A DNA stretch of 64,000 nucleotides. It comes from an uncultured Lachnospiraceae bacterium. GTDB lineage: Bacteria; Bacillota; Clostridia; Lachnospirales; Lachnospiraceae. The stretch spans positions 61,059-125,058 of the forward strand of contig CACWHK010000002.1 in NCBI GenBank assembly GCA_902760755.1, given 5' to 3'. Shown here one piece after another: positions 16,717-24,200 of this stretch; the stretch's first letter is position 1; every line of letters begins with the position of its first letter. Below the pieces are notes generated by a model. The model had not been told where the DNA came from. It made no database searches and worked only from the letters and a program-made list of their open reading frames with translations. The translations under genes were made by a program, and so were the position numbers.

Positions 16717-17649
16717 ATGAAGAAAAAACTGCCATTATCATGCCTGTTGTTTATGCTGATCCTTCTGCTTACCGCCTGCGGCAGGAAGGCGGAGATTACG
16801 ATCCACGACGGAACCGTGAATACGAAGGTGGAGGTTTCTCTTCCGAAAACCGTGGATGAGATCCTGAAGGAGGCGGAGATTTCTGTTGCGGAGAAGGATG
16901 AAGTGAATCCTTCCGGAGGAACCGAGCTGCAGGAAGCTGCAGAGATCACGATCCGCCGGAGATGGAAGCTTACCATTACAACCGACGGAAGTGATACGAA
17001 GGAGGTGGAGATCCTCAGCGGAAGCACGGTGAAGGATGTGCTGGAAAAGGAAGGGATCACACCGGCAGAGAACCAGTCCCTGAATGTAAAGGAAGAGGAC
17101 CCCGTGCAGGAGGGGATGACCATTGAGATCACAACCTCCAACGGTGTTACGGTGGTACATGACGGAAAGATAGAGAAAATCGAATTCGGTGTCGGGACCG
17201 TCGGGGATGTACTGGAGCGGATGAACATTTCCCTTGGGGCGGAGGATACGGTGACACCCGAGAAGACGGAGGCGGTAAAGAACGGGACGAAGATCGTCAT
17301 CGCCCGGGTGACATACGAAGAGGTCACAACGTCGGATACGATCCCGTACGAAACAATACGTAAGGATGACAACTCTCTCGAAAAAGGGAAAGAGAAGACG
17401 GAGGTTGAAGGAGTGGTCGGCGAGAAGACCACCACCTACCGAGTGAAGAAGGTGGACGGAAAGGAAGAAAGCCGCGAAGAGAAAAATAGCGAAGTGATAA
17501 AGCCACCTGTAAACGAAGTTATCCTGGTGGGCACGAAGCAGGGCCGCTATGAGGTCTCCCGCGTTGCCGTACCGAACTGCGCGGACGGAAGCCACGGCTA
17601 CTACGAAATCACCTACTCCGACGGAAGTGTCGAGTATGTGGAGTATTAA
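16717..17649 (+). CDS. Lipoprotein with DUF348 repeats and a G5 domain
   Basis: A 310-residue lipoprotein: signal peptide with lipobox LLTACG (Cys about residue 21), three DUF348 units (V-V-E-ILKEAEI, V-DVLEKEGI, V-GDVLERMNI patterns, about residues 25-195), then a G5 domain (IPYETIRKDD, EVEGVVGEKTTTYRVKKVDGKE, PPVNEVILVGTK). The same layout occurs in YabE/Rpf-like wall proteins, but those end in a catalytic 3D or lysozyme-like domain. Here only a 35-residue tail follows, so it is probably a binding protein at the wall rather than an enzyme. Confidence 0.85.
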   Translation: MKKKLPLSCLLFMLILLLTACGRKAEITIHDGTVNTKVEVSLPKTVDEILKEAEISVAEKDEVNPSGGTELQEAAEITIRRRWKLTITTDGSDTKEVEILSGSTVKDVLEKEGITPAENQSLNVKEEDPVQEGMTIEITTSNGVTVVHDGKIEKIEFGVGTVGDVLERMNISLGAEDTVTPEKTEAVKNGTKIVIARVTYEEVTTSDTIPYETIRKDDNSLEKGKEKTEVEGVVGEKTTTYRVKKVDGKEESREEKNSEVIKPPVNEVILVGTKQGRYEVSRVAVPNCADGSHGYYEITYSDGSVEYVEY

Positions 17650-17665
17650 ACGGTTCGTCAGAATG

Positions 17666-17698
17666 ATCCCCGTATCTGTCATATGACAGAACGGGGAT
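17666..17698 (+). terminator. Terminator after the DUF348/G5 lipoprotein
   Basis: ATCCCCGT (17666-17673) pairs with ACGGGGAT (17691-17698), and the interior TCTGTCAT/ATGACAGA extends the stem with one bulged A. A T-rich run (TTTGTAATTATTT) follows a few bases later. It separates the lipoprotein gene from the ABC transporter genes. Confidence 0.75.
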
Positions 17699-17774
17699 GC
17701 TTTGTAATTATTTAATTTCTGTTTAATAATTTCGCGATATTCTATGTTCAGAACAAAGCGAAAGGAGAAAATCC

Positions 17775-20123
17775 ATGCTGTTTCGAATGCTGAAAAAAGA
17801 TCTCTCGAAGAAGCGCGTGATGAACTGCATATTAACTCTTTTTATCCTGCTTGCGACACTCTTCGTGGCCAGCGGAATCTCCAATGTGATCACCGTGATG
17901 AACGGTTCGGATTTCTTCCTCGATAAGGCCGGTCTGGGGGACTATGTGGTCCTTACGATGCGGGAGGGAGGATACACCGCACTGGATGATTTCCTGAAGG
18001 ATAATCCGAATGTGAAGGGCTATCGTCTGGAGAAGGTTGTCTATTCGGAAAAAAGCGATTATCGGATCAACGGGGAAAAGATCAGCCTTAGCAGCACGGC
18101 GGTCCTCACCGATATCAGTGACAACGGGCTGACGTATTTTGATAAAGACAATCAGGTGATCGAAACGATCACACCGGGGCACTGCTATGTATCCGGCCAT
18201 TTCCTGACGGAAAATAACTGTGCGGTGGGTGACACCATTCAGTATAAAAAAGGCCGGGTTGAGCTTTCCCTTCTGATCGACGGGACCATGAAGGATGCGG
18301 TGTTCGGATCGGAAATGATGGGAAATGTCCGTTTGCTCCTATCTCACGAGGATATGGAGAAGGTTCGGGCCGACGAGGAAACGGTTCGGTACTATGGCGG
18401 AGAGATGTCCTATATCGATACGGATGACGTAAAAGCACTGGCAGCATCTCTCACGGATGTGGATAACATCGGGTTTGACGGCGCGAGAGTTATGATCAAA
18501 ACCACCTATGTGATGAGTCTCATCCTTGCATTTATCGTTCTGATCCTTTCGGTGGTCCTGATCGTTGTGTCCTTCCTGGTTCTTCGTTTTGCCATCAATC
18601 TTTCCATCCTGGAGGATTATCACGAGATCGGTGTAATGAAGGCCGTCGGGATCCGGGTGGCAAAGATCCGAAGCATGTATGCCTCCAAGTATTTTACGCT
18701 TGCCATCGTGGGCACACTGATCGGAGGAGCCTTAAGCTTCCCCTTCGGAAAGGTTCTGATCGATTCGGTAAGTAAGAATATGGTACTCGGAAATGATTCG
18801 GATGTACTTGCCCATATCATCGGCGCGCTTCTGGTAGTGTTGGTGATCTCGGCATTTGCATGGCGGGGAACAAAGAAGGTAAAGAAGATGTCTCCCGTGG
18901 ATGCCATCCGGAACGGACAGACCGGGGAACGCTTCCGAAAGAAGAAAGGAAAGCGGATCGCAAAAACCAGAGGAAGCTCCGAAATGTTCCTTGCACGGAA
19001 CGATCTTAGCAGCACGCCGAAGCGGTACCTCTCGGTAATCCTGTCCATCGCGATCTCCATGATGCTGGTTCTGGTGATCGTTAATACCTCGGAAACCATG
19101 CTGGGTGACCGGTTTATCGATTCCTTTGCGGCAAGAAGTGATCTCTATATCGGGACTCTGGAATCAGGTCTGATCAAGGACAGAGAACAGATGGACGCCT
19201 ATATGGAGGAGCTCGCAAAGAAGATCACGGACGCCGGAATGCCCTGTACCATAAGCACGGATATTCAATATGTGTATAACACCGTTGTTGACGGAAAAGC
19301 CTATAAGCTGAACTATCAGCAGGGGATCAATACGACGGCCGCGGATTATAAGTATCTGGACGGAATGATCCCCCAGAATGCAAATGAAGTTGCAATCACG
19401 GATTCTATCCATGAGAAGACCGGCCTTTCCATCGGAGATACCTTTACCGTGGATTTCGGGGAGCAGAAAATCGAATGCCTGGTAACGGCAACCTATCAGA
19501 CCATGAACAATATGGGCGACATCATCCGTTTCCATGAGGATGCGCCTACGGATCTGAAGCACTATAAGGCCATGCTGGCATGGCAGGTGAACTTCACGGA
19601 TCACCCGGATGCAAAGGAGATCGATGCAAGATGTGAACGCCTGAAAGAGCTTCTAAATACCGACGAGGTCAGAAATGCTGCTGATTTCTGTTCAAAGACC
19701 ATGGGTGTTGCTGACACCATGGTAACGGTACAGAATCTGCTTCTGATCATTACGCTGATCGTGGTTCTTCTGGTAATCGTCCTGATGGAGCGGTCCTTTG
19801 TGGCAGATGAGAAGAGCCAGATCGCTATCCTGAAGGCGGTGGGCTTCCGAAACAATATCATCGTGAGATGGCATGTGCTCCGGTTTGCAATCTGTGCGGC
19901 AATCGCCGTGGTTGCGGCTATCGTACTTTCCATCCCCATGACATATCTTTGCATCACGCCGATCTTCCGGATGATGGGACTGAAAACCGTGGATTATGCC
20001 ATCAATCCGCTGAAGCTAGTCATTTACACCGGTATCGTATTTGTCTTCACGATCCTGGTGGCATGGATCACCGCGCAGTGCGTAAGAAGAGTCAAGAGCA
20101 GCGATACGGCCAACAATGAATAG
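17775..20123 (+). CDS. FtsX-type ABC transporter permease
   Basis: A 782-residue membrane protein. After an N-terminal membrane helix (about residues 18-40) comes an outside domain, three central membrane segments (about 235-365), a conserved cytoplasmic link (AWRGTKKVKKMSPVDAIRNG), a second helix near 420, another outside domain, and three C-terminal membrane segments (about 655-770) with DEKSQIAILKAVGFRN. This two-FtsX architecture is found in MacB-like and peptide-resistance exporters, which move or extract substrates at the outer face rather than transporting through a channel. The ATPase is encoded downstream at 20434. Confidence 0.9.
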   Translation: MLFRMLKKDLSKKRVMNCILTLFILLATLFVASGISNVITVMNGSDFFLDKAGLGDYVVLTMREGGYTALDDFLKDNPNVKGYRLEKVVYSEKSDYRINGEKISLSSTAVLTDISDNGLTYFDKDNQVIETITPGHCYVSGHFLTENNCAVGDTIQYKKGRVELSLLIDGTMKDAVFGSEMMGNVRLLLSHEDMEKVRADEETVRYYGGEMSYIDTDDVKALAASLTDVDNIGFDGARVMIKTTYVMSLILAFIVLILSVVLIVVSFLVLRFAINLSILEDYHEIGVMKAVGIRVAKIRSMYASKYFTLAIVGTLIGGALSFPFGKVLIDSVSKNMVLGNDSDVLAHIIGALLVVLVISAFAWRGTKKVKKMSPVDAIRNGQTGERFRKKKGKRIAKTRGSSEMFLARNDLSSTPKRYLSVILSIAISMMLVLVIVNTSETMLGDRFIDSFAARSDLYIGTLESGLIKDREQMDAYMEELAKKITDAGMPCTISTDIQYVYNTVVDGKAYKLNYQQGINTTAADYKYLDGMIPQNANEVAITDSIHEKTGLSIGDTFTVDFGEQKIECLVTATYQTMNNMGDIIRFHEDAPTDLKHYKAMLAWQVNFTDHPDAKEIDARCERLKELLNTDEVRNAADFCSKTMGVADTMVTVQNLLLIITLIVVLLVIVLMERSFVADEKSQIAILKAVGFRNNIIVRWHVLRFAICAAIAVVAAIVLSIPMTYLCITPIFRMMGLKTVDYAINPLKLVIYTGIVFVFTILVAWITAQCVRRVKSSDTANNE

Positions 20124-20146
20124 CAGACTACGAGTAGCAGACTACG

Positions 20147-20367
20147 CTGCCCGGCCTGATTGCTCCATGCAGTTCCATTCCGCGACAGCCGTTTGCACTC
20201 CGGATTCACGACGTAGCGGCTTCGTACAGGATTATGCGTAATCAGCTCCTTCGGATGCTTCTTACTCATAATCCTGCACACTAGGGCGCTGCAGGCATCG
20301 CCCAAGTGCCGACGTCGTGAAACGGTCGCGGAATGAAACTCATGTCGCATCTGATCGGCCGGGGCAG
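20147..20367. repeat. Long imperfect inverted repeat between permease and ATPase genes
   Basis: This fills most of the 310-bp gap between the two transporter genes. CTGCCCGGCCTGAT (20147-20160) is close to the reverse complement of 20353-20367. Further in, CATTCCGCGAC pairs with GTCGCGGAATG, TTCACGACGT with ACGTCGTGAA, and CAGGATTATG with CATAATCCTG. The apex holds a small TCC-TTC-GGA hairpin, and GGGCG/CGCCC forms a side stem. It could act as an mRNA-processing or attenuation structure, setting the permease to ATPase ratio, or be a degraded MITE-like insert. No coding function is visible. Confidence 0.6.
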
Positions 20368-20433
20368 CTGAATACAGATAATCCCGTTTGCCGTATCCAT
20401 GGTAAAGGGGACCTAAAGAAAGGGGTATAAGAA

Positions 20434-21198
20434 ATGAGCACATTGTTAGATGTTAAGGATCTTTGTAAGACATATATTCTCGACAAGCGTCAGAACCACG
20501 TTCTTCGGAACGTAAACTTCACTGTAAATGAGGGCGAGATGGTGGCGATCATGGGCCCCTCCGGATCCGGAAAGTCAACCCTCCTGTATTCCGTGTCCGG
20601 CATGGATAAGCCCACCGGCGGAACGGTGATCTTCGACGGAAGGGAGATCACGAGCCTCGGGGAGAAGGAGATGGCAGATATCCGTCTGGATGAGATGGGC
20701 TTTATCTTCCAGCAGATGTACATGATGAAGAACCTGACCATTCTGGATAATATCCTGCTTCCGGCCATGCAGAGCAAGCGGGAGGATATCACCAAAGAAG
20801 AGAAGCAACAGCGTGCCGAGGAGCTGATGCGGAAGCTGGGGATCATCGAGGTGGCTGATAATGACATCAACGAGGTATCCGGCGGACAGCTGCAGCGGGC
20901 CTGCATTTGCAGAGCCATGATCAACAATCCGAAGCTGATCTTCGCAGATGAGCCAACAGGTGCCCTGAACCGCACCTCCTCCACGGAGGTAATCGATGAG
21001 CTGGTGCGTCTGAACAAGGAAGGCACCACGGTGCTCATGGTTACCCATGACGCAAAGGTGGCAGCGCGCTGCACCAGAGTTCTTTACATCGTGGACGGAA
21101 ATATCCGGAGTGAGTTTGAGAATCCCGACGACGGAAGCAAGAGCCAGAAGGAGCGGGAGAGAGCCCTGAATACCTGGCTTATGGATCAGGGTTGGTAA
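20434..21198 (+). CDS. ABC transporter ATP-binding protein (MacB/LolD type)
   Basis: A 254-residue ATPase partner of the FtsX-type permease at 17775. Walker A is GPSGSGKSTLL, the signature motif is VSGGQLQRACICRAM, Walker B is LIFADEPTGAL, and the switch His is in MVTHDAKVA. The sequence FIFQQMYMMKNLTILDNILLP is typical of the LolD/MacB group. A GGGG-rich ribosome binding site precedes the ATG. The 310-bp gap from the permease holds a long hairpin. Confidence 0.94.
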   Translation: MSTLLDVKDLCKTYILDKRQNHVLRNVNFTVNEGEMVAIMGPSGSGKSTLLYSVSGMDKPTGGTVIFDGREITSLGEKEMADIRLDEMGFIFQQMYMMKNLTILDNILLPAMQSKREDITKEEKQQRAEELMRKLGIIEVADNDINEVSGGQLQRACICRAMINNPKLIFADEPTGALNRTSSTEVIDELVRLNKEGTTVLMVTHDAKVAARCTRVLYIVDGNIRSEFENPDDGSKSQKERERALNTWLMDQGW

Positions 21199-21202
21199 GG
21201 AC

Positions 21203-21376
21203 GATTCACCATAGGACATAAAACGGTACAGCCACGTGCCTGCACGGGTGGCTGTACCGTTTTATGTCCGTCCGGCGAAGCCGGAATGCCACGTGTCGCC
21301 ATGGCCGTGAGCTGCGAAGCAGCGGAAGACGCGCTGAAAGGCGCGGATTGGCCGTGGTCGATCGTGGCGGTGAATC
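21203..21376. repeat. Branched intergenic element, copy B (about 174 bp)
   Basis: Outer arms GATTCACC (21203-21210) and GGTGAATC (21369-21376). Inside: a perfect 22-bp stem (21214-21235 with 21248-21269); mini hairpin CCGGC-GAA-GCCGG (21272-21284); stems GCCACG/CGTGGC (21288-21293, 21363-21368) and CCATGGCC/GGCCGTGG (21299-21306, 21350-21357); and two inner mini hairpins GCTGC-GAA-GCAGC (21311-21323) and GCGC-TGAAAG-GCGC (21331-21344). The order of stems equals that in copies A and C. It starts four bases after the ATPase stop and may also end that transcript. Confidence 0.8.
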
Positions 21377-21491
21377 GGCCGGAATCATTCAGGTTCGAAA
21401 CGGAAACATCTTCCCCTCTCTGTCTTGATATGATAAAATATTATGGCATGTTGATCCATAGTTCTGTCTGATCATATTGAGGAAGTACTTC

Positions 21492-24140
21492 ATGAATAAT
21501 GAAAACCGAAAAAATGAGGAGCTGTTTCAGTCAGCTCACCTGAGTATCCTGATCACTTACACGATTTTCACCGTGATCCTGTCCGTGGAAACCTTTCTGA
21601 TGAAATGGGAACGCTGGGCGGTGGTCCTTCTTGTGGCAGCCCTGATCCTCAGCTGGTTTCTGCATCTTTCCAATGTGGTACCCACCACGCTGCGAGTCTG
21701 GATCTGTTCCATCCTGATGATGTGCACCTACTTCTACTACGGCATCCATGATACCAGTGCCTATGATCTGGCGATCGTCATGGCAGCGGTGATCGTGCTT
21801 TATACCATGACCGGAATTAAGGCCCTGATCACGCTCTGTGAAGTGACCTATATCGTCACCATGTCCTATGAGCTGATCCAGCTTTTCAAGAACGGAACGG
21901 CCTTCGACGTGCTGGTCATCACCCGGACCATCCTGCATTTCGGAATGATCGTCATGATCGGACAGCTGGCGAAGGCAATCATCGAACGCTGGTCCGCAGT
22001 GCTTTCCCGCTCCAAGGATGAGGTGGAGCAGCTGACGGAAGCAACGGACCGTCTGAATGACTTCCTTGCAAATGTATCTCATGAGCTTCGTACTCCCATC
22101 AATGCGGTAATCGGTCTTTCCAGCGTCTGTGTTGAGCGGGAGACGGACCCGGAGATCCGGCAGGAGCTGGTGGAGATCCGGACCGCAGGACGCAGGGTAT
22201 CCGAGCAGATCGGAGACATCCTGGATTATTCCGAGATCGACCGGGATGACCTGGCCGTGAACTATGAAGATTACATGCTTTCCTCCGTGCTGCATGATCT
22301 TACCACGGAGATCCGTGCTTATAAGCCCAGGGATATCGAGCTGGTCATCGATGTGGATCCGGCCATCCCTGCCATGATGAACACGGATGTCAGCAAACTG
22401 AAGAAGATCCTGAAGGCACTGATCTCCAACGGACTGAAGTATACCACGGAGGGCGGTGTCTATGTCCGCATCACCTCGGAGCCCCAGAACTACGGGGTCA
22501 ACCTCCGGCTGGAGGTTTCGGATACCGGTATCGGTATGAGCGAAGAGGAGCTTGAGCGGATCCATGACAGATTCTATCAGGCAGATTCCGGAAGAACCAG
22601 AGCCGCAGGCGGTCTGGGCCTCGGAATCTCCATCGTCAACGGTTTCGTGTCCGCGCTCGGCGGATTCATGACCATTTCCAGTAAGAAGAACGAAGGAACC
22701 CGTGTCCACGTAAGTATACCCATGAAGGTGGTGGACCCGGCCAGCTGTATGTCCCTGGCAAATACGGACAAGCTGTGCATCGGTGCGTTCCTGCATTTTG
22801 ATAAATATCCGAACCCGAACGTGCGTGAGTATTACAACTCCATGGTGCGAAATATCGTAGTGGGCCTGGGGGTTCAGATGCACCGCGTGGACAACGTGGA
22901 GAATCTGAAACGTCTGGTAGACTCCACGAAGCTGACCCATCTCTTCGTTCAGGAAGAGGAGTACAGTGCAAATATCGAATATATGGAGCAGCTGTCCAGA
23001 AAGATGGTGATCGCCGTGGTAGCAGGCACGGATTTCGAACTTCCGGAGGATAGCTGGGCCAAGAAGCTGGAGCGTCCGTTCTACTGCTTCCCTGTGGTAA
23101 CCATCCTCAGCATGAGTCTTCGCGAGGCCGCAGAGCAGAAGGTTGGCCGGATGATGCTGCGAGACGTCCGTGCCCTGGTTGTGGATGATGAGCCCATGAA
23201 CCTGACGGTTGCGGTCAGCATCTTCAAGCGCTACGGCATGGTGGTAACCACGGCGGGCTCCGGACCGGAATCCATAGAGCTCTGCAGGGAACGGGACTTC
23301 GATATCGTTTTCATGGATCATATGATGCAGGGCATGGACGGTGTGGAGGCCATGAAGCTGATCCGCGCGGACAACAGAAACAGGGGCAGGGATTTCCCGA
23401 TCGTTGCCCTCACCGCAAATGCCATGAGTACCGCAAAGCAGATGTTCCTGTCCGAGGGCTTCGACGGCTTTGTAAGTAAGCCGGTGGAACTGGAGGAGCT
23501 GGAGCGCGTTATGGGCAAGGTACTTCCGAGAAACTGTATCACCTACGAGCTGGATGAGGCGGCGACGGCGGAGACAAAGCCGGAAGAAACACCGGTAGAA
23601 ACACAGACAGAAACACCGGCAGAAACACCGGCAGCTCCCGCAGAACCGGCTGTTTCCGTGACAGAGGCTGCAAAGGCAGCAACCATTTCGGAACCGGTGA
23701 AGGAAGCGGCTGTTGCAGAGGATATCCCGATCACAGAGGAACCGGCAGCCCCTGCAGAGGAGAGTAAGGATCCGGAGACGGTCCTTCGCGAGAAGCTGAA
23801 GGAGCTGGATGTGGATATGGAAGCCGGTCTTCACTACTGCAGCCAGGATGTGGAGTTCTATCAGACCCTGCTTCTGCAGTATGCCAGCGATATGCAAAAG
23901 AAGATCAGTCTCCTGGAGCAGTATAAGAAGGATGCGGATTACGGCAATTACGCGATCCATGCCCATTCCGTAAAGAGTACATCGAAGATGGTTGGTGCCA
24001 CGGCGCTTTCGGAGAAGGCCAAGGCACTGGAGAAGGCGGCGAAGGCATCCGAGGGAGATGTGATCGAGGCCGGACATGATGAGGTAATCGAGGACCTGCG
24101 CCGGATCACGGAGGGTCTCACGGTTCTTTTGAACAGCTAA
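21492..24140 (+). CDS. Membrane hybrid histidine kinase with receiver and HPt domains
   Basis: An 882-residue protein: about six membrane segments (residues 15-165), a phospho-acceptor helix with NVSHELRTPINAVIGLSSV (about 193), a catalytic ATPase domain (DTGIGMSEEEL, GLGLGISIVNGFV), a receiver-like region without clear acidic residues (about 420-540), a true receiver domain (LVVDDEPMNLT, phospho-Asp in IVFMDHMMQGMDG, about 560-680), a Pro/Ala/Thr/Glu-rich linker, and a C-terminal HPt domain with HAHSVKSTSKMVGA (about 824). A phosphorelay can therefore run within one protein up to HPt. GAGGAAG precedes ATG 21492; a TTG at 21477 is less likely. Confidence 0.92.
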   Translation: MNNENRKNEELFQSAHLSILITYTIFTVILSVETFLMKWERWAVVLLVAALILSWFLHLSNVVPTTLRVWICSILMMCTYFYYGIHDTSAYDLAIVMAAVIVLYTMTGIKALITLCEVTYIVTMSYELIQLFKNGTAFDVLVITRTILHFGMIVMIGQLAKAIIERWSAVLSRSKDEVEQLTEATDRLNDFLANVSHELRTPINAVIGLSSVCVERETDPEIRQELVEIRTAGRRVSEQIGDILDYSEIDRDDLAVNYEDYMLSSVLHDLTTEIRAYKPRDIELVIDVDPAIPAMMNTDVSKLKKILKALISNGLKYTTEGGVYVRITSEPQNYGVNLRLEVSDTGIGMSEEELERIHDRFYQADSGRTRAAGGLGLGISIVNGFVSALGGFMTISSKKNEGTRVHVSIPMKVVDPASCMSLANTDKLCIGAFLHFDKYPNPNVREYYNSMVRNIVVGLGVQMHRVDNVENLKRLVDSTKLTHLFVQEEEYSANIEYMEQLSRKMVIAVVAGTDFELPEDSWAKKLERPFYCFPVVTILSMSLREAAEQKVGRMMLRDVRALVVDDEPMNLTVAVSIFKRYGMVVTTAGSGPESIELCRERDFDIVFMDHMMQGMDGVEAMKLIRADNRNRGRDFPIVALTANAMSTAKQMFLSEGFDGFVSKPVELEELERVMGKVLPRNCITYELDEAATAETKPEETPVETQTETPAETPAAPAEPAVSVTEAAKAATISEPVKEAAVAEDIPITEEPAAPAEESKDPETVLREKLKELDVDMEAGLHYCSQDVEFYQTLLLQYASDMQKKISLLEQYKKDADYGNYAIHAHSVKSTSKMVGATALSEKAKALEKAAKASEGDVIEAGHDEVIEDLRRITEGLTVLLNS

Positions 24141-24200
24141 GCTACCCCGGGTTTATTGTGGGGGATAGAATGACCCCGGGTTTTTATGGGAGACAGAGAT

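Noticed and set aside
21531-24077. An 848-codon open frame on the minus strand opposite the hybrid kinase gene
   Set aside because: It has no recognisable domain, its sequence is rich in His, Leu, Arg and Gln as expected from the reverse of biased codons, and the plus strand has a clear multi-domain kinase.
24145-24186. CCCGGG repeats before the second hybrid kinase as a strong terminator
   Set aside because: The two copies can pair only over six bases because the motif is self-complementary; the T-run is present but the stem is too short to list with confidence.
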